The notes under the pieces: model-generated
What the model was told of the DNA's origin: nothing
The model's input: only the letters and a program-made list of their open reading frames with translations
The model's database searches: none
Shown: positions 7,463 through 16,243 of the stretch, piece after piece
How positions within the stretch are numbered: position 1 is the first letter of the stretch
Layout: each line of letters starts with the position of its first letter
Translations under genes and position numbers: made by a program
Assembly (NCBI GenBank): GCA_016214855.1
Contig: JACRMT010000007.1
Location: 102,225 to 166,224, forward strand
DNA from: Nitrospirota bacterium
GTDB taxonomy: Bacteria; Nitrospirota; Thermodesulfovibrionia; Thermodesulfovibrionales; UBA6898
Length of the DNA: 64,000 nt
Direction of reading: 5' to 3'

Positions 7463-9206
7463 GCGGCGTGATCATCAGATGGTTCCATGTCAGGGTTTTG
7501 GAGTTTCCTATGATTATCGTAGTCTGCATATCTATGTCATGCTCAAGCATATGCTCAAGATCAGTAACAACGACAGACTCATTCTCTCTCATCGCGGCCT
7601 TTACAATGCCGACCGGCGTATCAGGGCGCCGATGCTGCATAATGATCTGACGCGCCCTGCTGATATGCTCAGCCCGCCCCTTGCTCTTTGGGTTGTACAG
7701 TGCAATAACAAAATCTGCTGCTGCCGCAGCATCAAGCCTTTTTTCTATAGTTTCCCAGGGAGTCAGTCTGTCAGAGAGGCTGACAGAGGCAAAGTCATGC
7801 ATCAGCGGAGCGCCCAGGCGTGATGCACAGGCATTAAGCGCGGATATACCGGGAATAACCTCAACTTCCAGCTTTTGAATTCCGGCTTCAGAATTTCGGT
7901 TCATCAGCAGTTCGAGCACAAGGCCGGCCATGGCATAAATTCCGGGATCACCCCCGCTGATAACGGCAACTGTTTTTCCTTCGGTGGCCAGATCTATGGC
8001 CTTTCTGCAGCGATCTATCTCCTGCGTCATGCCGGTAGAGACGATCTCTTTATCGGCTGTCAGGGCCTGAATGAGTTCGAGATACGTTCCGTATCCCACG
8101 ATCGCATCAGAATCCATAATCGCCTTCTGCGCATAAGGAGTTATGTGATCTATTCTGCCGGGGCCTGTTCCAACAATAAATATTTTTCCGTATTCCATTT
8201 TCTGCCTTCCTTCTGATTTCCTGGCAACCGCTACGGTAACATTACCGATCTTCTGCTTAGGCACGAGCAGTTGTCCGCTTCCTGCTGCAAGGAGGGCCGA
8301 AGGCTCTGCAACAGCCTGTGCTCCTGTAGCCTTTCTTGCTGCATGCGATGGAGTAACACCTTTAACGGTATTCAGCTCGTCCGCACTGAAAGCATGAAGA
8401 TCAAGCCCGCATTTCTCTGTAAATAAGACCAATCCGGGTTCCCTCATCTTAATATCTATCGTTGATATACAACGAACAGAAAGAAAGCTCAGGTTATGAT
8501 CAGCAAGCGTCTTTTTGACGGCAGCGTCGATCTCCTGCGCTGAGGTGCCGCTGTTGCAGCCAATACCGAGCACCAGATTCCTGGGCCTCAGATACAAAGC
8601 CTGCTTTTTCCCGCCTGCTGTTATTGCTTTAGATGAAATTATCATGTCAGCAGTCCCTGCATCTTCCGTCCAGATAAATGCCTCCGGCAGCTCGACTTCC
8701 ACCTCTGCAAGGACAGAGATACTTCCCCTGTTCAGCAGCCTTGTCCCGGTCTTTGAAAGCAGGTCCCAGTTTTCTATCACAAGACCGTTTGCCTTGGCCC
8801 AGAGATCGATTGAGGGAAGCTTATTCAGATCAGAGGCAGTCGTTATAACCGCCTTCCCTCCGAGATAACCGGCGATTTCTTCTGCCTTCTGATTCGCACC
8901 GCCAAGATGGCCGGACAACAGACTGATGACATACTGCCCCTTTTCATCCATAACAATGACAGCAGGGTCAGTCTTCTTATCCCTCATATAAGGCGCAATT
9001 GTCCTGATCACAATGCCTGATGCCATAATAAATATAAGGGTATTGTCCTTCTTCCACAGTTGAGATGAAAACGTAGAAGTATATTTTCTGATGTCTGCTC
9101 CCAAGTAATGACCGGCGAGTCTTTCTGCCAGCCCCCGGCCTCTGTTTGTTACATAAAATATCGCAACCTCACCTGTTTCAGTCTGGTTATTACTTCCTGA
9201 ACTCAT
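7422..9206 (-). CDS. cbiGH: CbiG-CbiH fusion (cobalt-precorrin-5A hydrolase / precorrin-3B C17-methyltransferase)
   Basis: One 594-residue chain carries two steps of anaerobic cobalamin synthesis. Residues 1 to about 320 are CbiG, which opens the delta-lactone of cobalt-precorrin-5A; GHLGGAN and the C-terminal VLGIGCNSGT block are visible. From about residue 335 comes CbiH, the ring-contracting C17-methyltransferase, with FIVGTGPGRIDHITPYA and the SGGDPGIYAMAG glycine motif of SAM-dependent tetrapyrrole methylases. The start overlaps the cbiF stop by 17 bases. The fusion is continuous, with no stop or frame change at the junction. Confidence 0.92.
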   Translation of the reverse strand: MSSGSNNQTETGEVAIFYVTNRGRGLAERLAGHYLGADIRKYTSTFSSQLWKKDNTLIFIMASGIVIRTIAPYMRDKKTDPAVIVMDEKGQYVISLLSGHLGGANQKAEEIAGYLGGKAVITTASDLNKLPSIDLWAKANGLVIENWDLLSKTGTRLLNRGSISVLAEVEVELPEAFIWTEDAGTADMIISSKAITAGGKKQALYLRPRNLVLGIGCNSGTSAQEIDAAVKKTLADHNLSFLSVRCISTIDIKMREPGLVLFTEKCGLDLHAFSADELNTVKGVTPSHAARKATGAQAVAEPSALLAAGSGQLLVPKQKIGNVTVAVARKSEGRQKMEYGKIFIVGTGPGRIDHITPYAQKAIMDSDAIVGYGTYLELIQALTADKEIVSTGMTQEIDRCRKAIDLATEGKTVAVISGGDPGIYAMAGLVLELLMNRNSEAGIQKLEVEVIPGISALNACASRLGAPLMHDFASVSLSDRLTPWETIEKRLDAAAAADFVIALYNPKSKGRAEHISRARQIIMQHRRPDTPVGIVKAAMRENESVVVTDLEHMLEHDIDMQTTIIIGNSKTLTWNHLMITPRGYEKKRQFRDNA

Positions 9207-9990
9207 GCCTGAAATCCTTATGGTAGAGCTTCGACTCTTTTCCCATTGCCTGCTCAGAGGCCTTCAAAGATTTTCCGACGTATATCAGCGCCGTTTTTTT
9301 GATCTTTGCCTCTTCCACAAGATCTGCAATGTTCTTCAGAGTCCCCCTGACAATCTTCTGTTCCGGCCAGGAGGCCTTCTCAATAACCACAACAGGGGTA
9401 TTTTTTTGGTACCCCTGCATTAATTCAGCAACAACATTTTTAATCATTCCTACGCTCAGGAAAATGACAAGGGTTGCCTGATGTTTCGCAAGTCCTGAAA
9501 GCCGCTCTTTTTTTGGCACAGGCGTCCTGCCCTCAAGTCTCGTAAATATAACGGTCTGGCTGATCTCAGGTATTGTGAGTTCCTGCCCCATGGCTGCTGC
9601 ACCTGCCAGGGCAGATGATACTCCGGGCACCACTTCATAGCTGATGCCCAGTTCCTGCAGGCGCTCTATCTGCTCGGTTATGGCGCTATAAAAAGAGGTG
9701 TCGCCGGTATGCAGCCTCACAACACGTTTTCTTTGTTTAATCGCCCTTCTGATAACGCCGACTATTTCATCAAGATCCATCGACGCAGAATCAAAAACCT
9801 TCGCCTTCAAACCCTTCAAAAGAGCAGGATTTACCAGGCTTCCGGCATAGATCACCACATCTGCCTTCTTAAGGAGTTTCTGCCCCTTAACCGTAAGAAG
9901 CTCGGGATCGCCAGGACCTGCCCCGACAAAATAAACCTGTTGCTGTTTAAGAGATGGGGAGAGATTCTGTTTTCCATTATTGTTTTTCAT
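9190..9990 (-). CDS. cbiF: CbiF, cobalt-precorrin-4 C11-methyltransferase
   Basis: A 266-residue tetrapyrrole methylase of the CbiF/CobM group, which methylates C11 using SAM. The N-terminal VGAGPGDPELLTVKG motif, the HTGDTSFYSAI loop and PGVSSALAGAA are visible. The length is typical, apart from a short polar N-terminal extension and a C-terminal tail. It overlaps cbiL by four bases and cbiG-cbiH by 17, consistent with coupled translation in the cob operon. Confidence 0.93.
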   Translation of the reverse strand: MKNNNGKQNLSPSLKQQQVYFVGAGPGDPELLTVKGQKLLKKADVVIYAGSLVNPALLKGLKAKVFDSASMDLDEIVGVIRRAIKQRKRVVRLHTGDTSFYSAITEQIERLQELGISYEVVPGVSSALAGAAAMGQELTIPEISQTVIFTRLEGRTPVPKKERLSGLAKHQATLVIFLSVGMIKNVVAELMQGYQKNTPVVVIEKASWPEQKIVRGTLKNIADLVEEAKIKKTALIYVGKSLKASEQAMGKESKLYHKDFRHEFRK

Positions 9991-10703
9991 TTCTTCACTA
10001 TCACCATAGAAAAATAGTTGAGGTCATTATCTGTTACGTCTTTCAGGCTGCGGAATATCTTTTCGTCTTCCATTCCTGCCCGCACTATATAGACAGCCTT
10101 GTCTGTCAGCTGCATTTCACTGAGCTTCTGCCTGATCTGCTCGAAAACCTTATTCACCTTCATCAGCACAACCGTGTCAAACTTCTGAAGTGTGTCATTG
10201 AGGTTTGCTAAATAATTTGCGGGAAGCACCGCGATCCGTTCATCCGCAATCCCGAGATAGACACCAGCCCTGGCAGCAGATGCCATAATGGACGAGACAC
10301 CGGGAATGATCTCTACGGTGATGTCAGGATTCAGCGCGAGCAGTCTTTCATGCAGATAGTAAAAAGTGCTGTAAACAGTAGGGTCCCCGATCGTGATAAA
10401 GACAACATCAATGCCGCTATCGAGCCTGACGAGAACATTCTCGACAGTTTTCTGCCACTGGGCATCAAGATCACCCTGTTCTGCAGAGCCTCTTGTTTTC
10501 CTCATCGGGAAGTAAGCTTCAATAACCTCCTTGCCGGAGAGGTCCAGCAGACTGCTGATTATTGACAATGCAAGGCTGCTTCCCTCCTCACGTCCCTTCG
10601 GCACAAAAATACAGGTTGCAGCCTTCAGTATCCTCAGCCCCTTTAAGGTCAGAAGTTCAGGATCTCCAGGGCCTACACCTATCACAGTCAGTTTTCCGGG
10701 CAT
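9987..10703 (-). CDS. cbiL: CbiL, precorrin-2 C20-methyltransferase
   Basis: A 238-residue member of the CbiL/CobI group, which adds the C20 methyl to (cobalt-)precorrin-2. It starts with LTVIGVGPGDPELLTLKG, followed by the CbiL-type FVPKGREEGSSLA segment, a TIGDPTVYSTFYYL loop and PGVSSIMASAARAG. Its length matches the family. It abuts the cbiET stop and overlaps cbiF by four bases. Confidence 0.93.
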   Translation of the reverse strand: MPGKLTVIGVGPGDPELLTLKGLRILKAATCIFVPKGREEGSSLALSIISSLLDLSGKEVIEAYFPMRKTRGSAEQGDLDAQWQKTVENVLVRLDSGIDVVFITIGDPTVYSTFYYLHERLLALNPDITVEIIPGVSSIMASAARAGVYLGIADERIAVLPANYLANLNDTLQKFDTVVLMKVNKVFEQIRQKLSEMQLTDKAVYIVRAGMEDEKIFRSLKDVTDNDLNYFSMVIVKK

Positions 10704-11969
10704 TTACTTTTTTTCTCCTTTGATTATAAAGACAGGATTCAGCGCGCTCATATGCTGTTTGCTGCCGACTTTTTTAGACCGGGATACGGAGACCTCTGAA
10801 ACTTCTGTTTCCAATCCATTATCTGCAAGGGCTTTCATCGCTTCGTTCAGAGTCTCAAGTGTCGCAGCATTGATCACGATTATACCTTTTGACATGGCGT
10901 TGTTTATCAGGCCCACGAGTTTGGCCATATGTCCGCTGCTGCCGCCGATAAAGACACTGTCAGGACTGGGCAGATCTTTTAAAGCATCAGGAGCTTCACC
11001 TGATATTATTCCGACATTGGATAATCCGAAGTGTGCAACATTCTCCCTGATATTTCCGATCTGCTCTTCATTCTTCTCTATTGAATAGACCTTTAATTCA
11101 GGATAGAGCCTGGCAATCTCGATCGAGACCGATCCCGATCCTGCCCCTATGTCCCAGAATACGCCTTTTTGCGGAAGCCTCAACTTGTGGATCGATACTG
11201 CCCTGACCTCATCTTTTGTTATAAGACCCCTTGAGTGGACAATATCACTCTCCCTCAGACCGAAGATCGGGTCGGATGTTTCCGTCTGCCCGCGATCTTT
11301 TCTGACTATCACAACATTTGGATCGCTGAAAGACATTTCTGCTATCTCTGCCGGTCTGCCGCTACGGACCTTTTCATCATCATATCCCAATCTTTCACAG
11401 ACATACAGGGTAAGTTCCGGATCAGAATCAAGATACCGGGCAATCACTGACGGATTGTTTTCCCTGTCGGTAAGTATAGCGATCTTTTTATGCTTCTTAA
11501 GCAGCATCGGCAGGTCTTTCAGTTCGTAAGGCAGTCTTCTTCTTTTTTCAGGATCAGGGCCTCCGTGCAGGCTCATCAGAAACGCATCATCCCATGGCTC
11601 TCCGATCCCGGCAAAGGCAAGCTGAATGCTCGAAAGATCAGGGAGTATCTCAACATGGGCATGACCAAATTCCTCCAGCACCTTCCTTCCGATGCCGAAG
11701 AAGAGCGGATCGCCTGATGCGAGGAGGACGAGAGGCTGTGACGAGAGATGCGTGATGAGAGATGCGTGAAGAAATGAAATAGTTTCATCAACCTTATTGA
11801 TCACCCTTATTTTGTCTTTGACCGCATCGAATTCCGCATATCTCTGAAAAACTTCATAGAGCCTTTTTGATGCAAGAATCACCTCTGAATTTAAAATCAG
11901 CTCCTTTGCTTTTGCATTCAGGGGCCGGTAACCCAAGCCGATGACATATACCTTATTCACTCTCTGCAA
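10704..11969 (-). CDS. cbiET: CbiET fusion, cobalt-precorrin C5,C15-methyltransferase and decarboxylase
   Basis: Residues 1 to about 205 are CbiE, a tetrapyrrole methylase acting at C5 (LASGDPLFFGIG). From about residue 215 comes CbiT, with a Rossmann SAM site DIGAGSGSVSIE near residue 268 that methylates C15 and decarboxylates the C12 side chain. The CbiE half contains an oddity: residues encoded by 11738-11770 (around LHASLITHLSSQP) come from a 14-base tandem repeat and look like an in-frame insertion. The gene overlaps cbiD by 17 bases. Confidence 0.92.
   Translation of the reverse strand: MQRVNKVYVIGLGYRPLNAKAKELILNSEVILASKRLYEVFQRYAEFDAVKDKIRVINKVDETISFLHASLITHLSSQPLVLLASGDPLFFGIGRKVLEEFGHAHVEILPDLSSIQLAFAGIGEPWDDAFLMSLHGGPDPEKRRRLPYELKDLPMLLKKHKKIAILTDRENNPSVIARYLDSDPELTLYVCERLGYDDEKVRSGRPAEIAEMSFSDPNVVIVRKDRGQTETSDPIFGLRESDIVHSRGLITKDEVRAVSIHKLRLPQKGVFWDIGAGSGSVSIEIARLYPELKVYSIEKNEEQIGNIRENVAHFGLSNVGIISGEAPDALKDLPSPDSVFIGGSSGHMAKLVGLINNAMSKGIIVINAATLETLNEAMKALADNGLETEVSEVSVSRSKKVGSKQHMSALNPVFIIKGEKK
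11743..11769. repeat. Tandem array inside cbiET (period 14 = 2x7)
   Basis: GAGAGATGCGTGA occurs exactly at 11743-11755 and 11757-11769 inside the cbiE part. Period 14 is twice the heptamer period of the other arrays in this region. The reading frame stays open. Confidence 0.75.
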
Positions 11970-13071
11970 TTATCTCCCCTTCGTATGATACAAGATATGC
12001 AACAACCGGGATGCCTGCGGCAATATCTTCGGCATATTCCTTTGCCTTAATGCATACCATTGATAAGAGTTCTGTGCTCCGCGTTCCCAGTTTTGAGCTG
12101 ATTTCATCATACATCTGACGCGCGGTGTTGAAATCGCAGGTCGTATCCAAAAGTCCGGGGATCAAATTATTCAAAAAAAGAGCTGCCTGATGCAGGTCAA
12201 TAGCACCATGCCTCACATGTGTATGCGGAATACGCATAGCGATCTTCAGCATCTTCGCCCAATGAGCGCTTAGATGGATCCCTTTAAAATCATGTTTTTT
12301 TGCGTCGTTGAGAGAGAACTCGACGTAATCTCCCATCATCACATAGGCCTCTACCGGCAGGTTGCAGCGTTTCATATGAGCCTTCTCGGATACTCTCCCG
12401 GTAGACAGAACTATCACCTTGCGCCCGGTTGCCCTTGCCACATCCATTGACGCAGTAATACTTGCTGTCCAGGCCTCTGCCGAAAGAGGTCTCACAATGC
12501 CTGAGGTGCCGAGGATCGATATGCCGCCGATAATGCCGAGCCTCGCATTGAGCGTCTTCGTTGCCAGATCCTCCCCATTTGGCACTGTAATCGTGATCTC
12601 GATGTTTCTGCTGTCCGGCACTTCGTATGCCTTGACAGCTTCTGCCACTGCCGCCCTGATCATCTTCCTCGGCACCGGATTAATGGCAGGTTCTCCGACA
12701 GGAACCGAAAGACCGGGTTTGGTGACTACGCCTACGCCATTGCCGCCTTTGATCACTACTCCGCCATTATCGTTTTCCATTACATCGACGGTCTTTGCAT
12801 ATGCAACAATTTCAGCATTGTTCGTCACGTCAGGATCGTCACCTGCATCCTTGATTACCGATGCTTCAGCAATCGTGTTCCCATCCTGAATTCTAAGCCC
12901 GGAATTCTGAATTTTGAACGCATGCCTGGTTCCATCAGGAAACGGGATTTCAACATCCGCAACCCCTGCCACCTGCCCCTGTAACAATATTGTCGCAGCC
13001 GCCTTTGCCGCAGCAGCAGCGCATGCACCGGTTGTGTATCCTGACCTCAAAGTACTATTTTTCGATTCCAA
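11953..13071 (-). CDS. cbiD: CbiD, cobalt-precorrin-5B C1-methyltransferase
   Basis: CbiD methylates C1 of cobalt-precorrin-5B in the anaerobic pathway. The signature SGYTTGACAAAAAKAA near the N-terminus and the later GTSGIVRPLS block identify it, and 372 residues is the usual size. Between about residues 51 and 63 lies a patch (FKIQNSGLRIQDG) encoded by five degenerate heptamers, which probably lengthens a surface loop. The gene overlaps cobO upstream by 17 bases and cbiET downstream by 17 bases. Confidence 0.94.
   Translation of the reverse strand: MESKNSTLRSGYTTGACAAAAAKAAATILLQGQVAGVADVEIPFPDGTRHAFKIQNSGLRIQDGNTIAEASVIKDAGDDPDVTNNAEIVAYAKTVDVMENDNGGVVIKGGNGVGVVTKPGLSVPVGEPAINPVPRKMIRAAVAEAVKAYEVPDSRNIEITITVPNGEDLATKTLNARLGIIGGISILGTSGIVRPLSAEAWTASITASMDVARATGRKVIVLSTGRVSEKAHMKRCNLPVEAYVMMGDYVEFSLNDAKKHDFKGIHLSAHWAKMLKIAMRIPHTHVRHGAIDLHQAALFLNNLIPGLLDTTCDFNTARQMYDEISSKLGTRSTELLSMVCIKAKEYAEDIAAGIPVVAYLVSYEGEIIAESE
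12885..12919. repeat. Heptamer array inside cbiD
   Basis: Five consecutive 7-base units close to NCTGAAT run from 12885 to 12919 within the cbiD frame. Units differ by up to four bases, so this is an older or degenerate array. Confidence 0.55.
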
Positions 13072-13573
13072 TTCGTGCCTTTATGCCTTTCTTTGCATAG
13101 TGCTTCACATCCTTCATTTCGGTCACAAGGTCCGCCTTTTCAATAATCCTCTCGTCCGCATACCTTCCGGTTATAACCAGTTCGACAGTAGCAGGCTTCA
13201 TCTCCATAACTTCTATAAGCTCCTCAGTGCTGATAAGGTCACGGTTGACCGCAACATTTGCTTCATCAAGGATGATCAGATCATAATCACACGACTGCAT
13301 GATCATCTTCGCCTCCTCAAGCCCCAGCCTGGCTGCTTCCCTGTCAGATGCATTTGCCTTCTTTTTCAGGATAAAGCCTTTGCCTGACTGCTTAATGGTT
13401 ATCAGGTCATCAAAACGCTCGAGCGCCTTATGTTCACTGCACCTGCGTTTTTTTATGAACTGCATGATATATACCCTCAGTCCTGCTCCGGCAGCCCTCA
13501 GAGCAAGACCCAATGCCGCAGTTGTCTTGCCTTTGCCGTTTCCTGTATATACCTGAACATACCCTTTACGCAT
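13055..13573 (-). CDS. cobO: CobO/BtuR, corrinoid adenosyltransferase
   Basis: A 172-residue ATP:corrinoid adenosyltransferase of the CobO/CobA/BtuR type, which attaches the 5'-deoxyadenosyl group to Co(I) corrinoids. The P-loop GNGKGKTT starts at residue 11, after the usual GYVQVYT strand, and a Walker-B-like DLIILDEAN follows near residue 100. Its size is typical. It lies four bases from cbiO and overlaps cbiD by 17 bases. Confidence 0.94.
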   Translation of the reverse strand: MRKGYVQVYTGNGKGKTTAALGLALRAAGAGLRVYIMQFIKKRRCSEHKALERFDDLITIKQSGKGFILKKKANASDREAARLGLEEAKMIMQSCDYDLIILDEANVAVNRDLISTEELIEVMEMKPATVELVITGRYADERIIEKADLVTEMKDVKHYAKKGIKARIGIEK

Positions 13574-13576
13574 AAT

Positions 13577-14431
13577 TCAGTCTTCCTTTGTATCTTCCAT
13601 TATTTTTAATATTTCTCTTCTCGCCTCGCCAACCGTAAGAGGCAGCTTTCCAAAGGCGATCTTGTCTTCATGCTTCAGCCTATAGATCATCTCAGCAATA
13701 TGCGGCAGCCTCAGTTTCACATGCTCCATGTCGTGAGGCGCGGTAAAGACATCTTCAGGCGTTCCGCCCCTCATGATCCGGCCTTTGCTCAGGATATAAA
13801 GCCTGTCAAGAAACAGGGGGACAAGATCCACGCTATGCGTTGCCATCACAATGGTCACACCATTTTTCTGATTCAGACTCTTCAGCAGATTCATCATTTT
13901 ATACTCACCCATAGGGTCAAGACCTGCAGTCGGTTCGTCAAGGAGGAGTATCTCATGTCCCATCGCAAGCAGTCCGGCAATGCATACTCTTTTTTTCTGT
14001 CCAAAGCTGAGGTTATGGATAGCCTTGTTGCCATACTCCTGCATTTCGACATCCCTCAGGGCCTTCTTGATCATCTCATGGGTTTCAAGCCGGCTGAACC
14101 CCATATTAAGCGGTCCGAAGGAAACATCTTCAGCCACGGTCGCTGCAAAAAGCTGCTCATCCGGGTTTTGAAAAACAAGACCCACCTTCCGGTAGATTTC
14201 CCTCGGCGCGAGTTTTCTTATGTCTATGCCATCGAGATGCACGCTGCCTGCAATATCCTGGATCAGTCCGTCCATGATCTTGAGGAGCGTGGTCTTGCCG
14301 GAACCATTCGACCCGAGGATACCTGCAAACTCACCCTTGCGGATATCAAGATCTACTGCCGACATCGCCTTTGTCCCGTCAGGATACTTAAATGCCTCTA
14401 AACGTACTGCCAGCCTGACTACATCTTCCAT
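13577..14431 (-). CDS. cbiO: CbiO, ATPase of the cobalt ECF transporter
   Basis: The ATP-binding subunit of an energy-coupling-factor cobalt importer. Walker A GSNGSGKTT spans residues 40-48, the ABC signature LSFGQKKRV is near 143 and Walker B ILLLDEPTAGLDP near 160, followed by a switch histidine (ATHSVD). The 284-residue protein would sit on the cytoplasmic face and drive CbiM-CbiQ. It overlaps cbiQ by 13 bases. Nickel-specific NikO proteins look alike; the cobalamin operon context favours cobalt. Confidence 0.93.
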   Translation of the reverse strand: MEDVVRLAVRLEAFKYPDGTKAMSAVDLDIRKGEFAGILGSNGSGKTTLLKIMDGLIQDIAGSVHLDGIDIRKLAPREIYRKVGLVFQNPDEQLFAATVAEDVSFGPLNMGFSRLETHEMIKKALRDVEMQEYGNKAIHNLSFGQKKRVCIAGLLAMGHEILLLDEPTAGLDPMGEYKMMNLLKSLNQKNGVTIVMATHSVDLVPLFLDRLYILSKGRIMRGGTPEDVFTAPHDMEHVKLRLPHIAEMIYRLKHEDKIAFGKLPLTVGEARREILKIMEDTKED

Positions 14432-15177
14432 AGTAATCCCATCACAACCACGAGGGCAACCGATACGGCGATCTCCGAAGGCTTAAAGGGCTTATGCTGC
14501 AGCGAAGGCATGGTGCCGTCATATCCTCTCTGGACCATGGCGACTGTTGCCTTCTGGCTATGCTCAAAGGCCTTGAGTATCAGGGACCCGGCCAGCACAC
14601 CGAAGGAGTTCATTCCGCGCCTGACACTCGAATATCCGAGCCTGTTCTTCTGGGCATTATAGATGACCAATGCGTCTTCGAGGAGCATAAAGATATATCG
14701 ATAGGCAAACAGCAATATCTCGATCAGCGTTTTCGGAAATCTGAACCAGGCGAGGCCGGTTATCAGGTCTGTAAATGAGGTGGCAAAGCCGAGCACTGCA
14801 ATAACCGAGACTGCTCCGACTATCCGTGCAGCAACCAGCAGTCCGGCTATCAGTCCGTCCCGATAACCTGTTATCTCAAGACCGAATACCGAAAACGTGA
14901 AAAAAACGTCCCTGCCGGAGAAGAAGAATTTTATCAGGACCAGCACACAGGCAATAAAGACAGGCTCCGAAAATCTCAGCATAAAGACCTTCAGGGATAC
15001 CCTCATCATTATGCAGAGCAGCAGGCTCATGGCCAGGACAACAAGGGGAAATCCGAATCCCTTGTGGCTCAAAACGAGGAGAAGAAGAGCAACGGAAACA
15101 AGAAGCTTCAGCCTCGCATCGATCTCCGAAAAGATATGCCCTTGCCTCATATGTTCAGATAACAGATGCATGGTCAT
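14419..15177 (-). CDS. cbiQ: CbiQ, transmembrane coupling subunit of the cobalt ECF transporter
   Basis: A 252-residue integral membrane protein with about five hydrophobic helices. The cytoplasmic coupling-helix region with A-R-rich motifs (ALVIYNAQKNRLGYSSVRRG and FEHSQKATVAMVQRGYDG) is typical of ECF T-components that contact CbiO. It overlaps the small upstream gene by four bases and cbiO by 13, so all four transporter genes are coupled. Confidence 0.92.
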   Translation of the reverse strand: MTMHLLSEHMRQGHIFSEIDARLKLLVSVALLLLVLSHKGFGFPLVVLAMSLLLCIMMRVSLKVFMLRFSEPVFIACVLVLIKFFFSGRDVFFTFSVFGLEITGYRDGLIAGLLVAARIVGAVSVIAVLGFATSFTDLITGLAWFRFPKTLIEILLFAYRYIFMLLEDALVIYNAQKNRLGYSSVRRGMNSFGVLAGSLILKAFEHSQKATVAMVQRGYDGTMPSLQHKPFKPSEIAVSVALVVVMGLLWKM

Positions 15178-15464
15178 TCTCCGTCCCTGTTTTTCCTTTC
15201 TACCAGGACTCTCCAGTAATATCCTGCCATAAATCCGCCAATAGTTCCCGCAAGCAGAAATACAAAAAGCAGGAGATCGCCCTGATCTGTGTTGATAAGG
15301 GGTTCCCTGGCTTCCCTGCCGTGCTCTTTGGCAAATTTATTGACAACCGACTCATCAACCCCGGACCATTTCTCAGTGGCCGTAACAAGTGATGAGTAAA
15401 GAGTGACGAGCAGGAGAACTCCTATGAAGCATAGAACTTTGAACTTTGAACCTTGAACTCTCAT
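15174..15464 (-). CDS. Small two-helix membrane protein in the CbiN position
   Basis: A 96-residue protein with an N-terminal hydrophobic segment (residues 10-27), a short extracytoplasmic loop (KWSGVDESVVNKFAKEHGRE) and a second helix (LLLFVFLLAGTIGGFMAGYY) before a basic tail. Position between cbiM and cbiQ, size and two-helix topology match CbiN, the accessory subunit of Co ECF importers, but sequence identity to classical CbiN is not obvious to me. Its first residues (RVQGSKFKV) and part of its first helix (VTLYSSLVT) are encoded by heptamer arrays. The start overlaps the cbiM stop in an ATGA junction. Confidence 0.65.
   Translation of the reverse strand: MRVQGSKFKVLCFIGVLLLVTLYSSLVTATEKWSGVDESVVNKFAKEHGREAREPLINTDQGDLLLFVFLLAGTIGGFMAGYYWRVLVERKNRDGE
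15384..15411. repeat. Heptamer array encoding part of the CbiN-like signal helix
   Basis: Four units, AACAAGT, GATGAGT, AAAGAGT and GACGAGC, run without gaps. On the coding strand they give the hydrophobic core LVTLYSSLVT. Confidence 0.7.
15434..15461. repeat. Heptamer array at the start of the CbiN-like gene
   Basis: Four units, GAACTTT, GAACTTT, GAACCTT and GAACTCT, run to the start codon region. They encode the basic N-terminal residues RVQGSKFKV. Confidence 0.8.
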
Positions 15465-16243
15465 CCTGTTACCTCTTCAGGCTTCAATACTCTCATTTTC
15501 ACCAGCAGATCAGGCCTCTTCTTATAAAGCAGCATGACCATCCCTGCGGTCATCGCGCCTTCAAGAAGCCCAAGAGGAAGCTGTGTAGGGATAAAGGCGA
15601 TAACTATCTTCCAGAATAGAGGGGCAAACGGCGAGTCTCCTTTGATCCCGGATGCAAGCTCGACAGCGGTCATGAAATAGGTTGCCCAATCGGCAATAAG
15701 GCCGGCCAGAAAGGCGGCGATTGCCATATTCACTTTTATCAGCCGGAAAGCCCTGAAGACAAGAAATCCGGCAACAGACCCCATCACACCCATTGAGACA
15801 ATATCTGCGCCCCAGGTACTGAGTCCTCCGTGAGCAAGAAAAAGTGCCTGAATAAGGAGGGCGACAGTGGCTATGATAATGCTTATTGCCGGACCTAACA
15901 GAATCGCTGATATGCCGGTCCCGCACGGATGCGAGCACGTCCCTGCCGTGGGGACAGGGATAGGCATACAGGAGATGATAAAGACAACCGCTGCCATCAG
16001 TCCGACAAGGGGTTTAAATGACAGGTCAAGGACTGAGCGTTTCTTGAGCCGGTAGATGCCAAAGGCGACAAAAGGGGCTGCGACCAGATACCATAGCGCT
16101 GCCCAGTTGAATGGAAGAATCCCTTCTGAAATATGCATTGCGTACACATTGGGAGTAAAAAGCAGAGAGTAGAGAACAACGGATAACGCGATGAGCGTTT
16201 TATTGCACCTCTGACCCTTGACCCTTGACCCTTGACCCTTCAT
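15461..16243 (-). CDS. cbiM: CbiM, substrate-binding membrane subunit of the cobalt ECF transporter
   Basis: CbiM is the S-component that captures Co(II). The diagnostic MHISEGILP motif begins at residue 36, after an N-terminal segment that looks like a signal peptide; in this family cleavage exposes the Met-His pair that helps coordinate cobalt. Six to seven hydrophobic helices follow, with a GTCSHPCGTGISAILLGP segment near residue 105. The first 12 residues (KGQGSRVKGQR) are encoded by four exact copies of a heptamer and form the positive end of the signal peptide. It overlaps cbiX-cbiC by four bases. Confidence 0.93.
   Translation of the reverse strand: MKGQGSRVKGQRCNKTLIALSVVLYSLLFTPNVYAMHISEGILPFNWAALWYLVAAPFVAFGIYRLKKRSVLDLSFKPLVGLMAAVVFIISCMPIPVPTAGTCSHPCGTGISAILLGPAISIIIATVALLIQALFLAHGGLSTWGADIVSMGVMGSVAGFLVFRAFRLIKVNMAIAAFLAGLIADWATYFMTAVELASGIKGDSPFAPLFWKIVIAFIPTQLPLGLLEGAMTAGMVMLLYKKRPDLLVKMRVLKPEEVTG
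16213..16240. repeat. Exact heptamer array at the start of cbiM
   Basis: GACCCTT is repeated four times exactly, the most perfect array in the window. It lies immediately inside the cbiM start codon and overlaps the ribosome-binding neighbourhood of the gene. Confidence 0.9.
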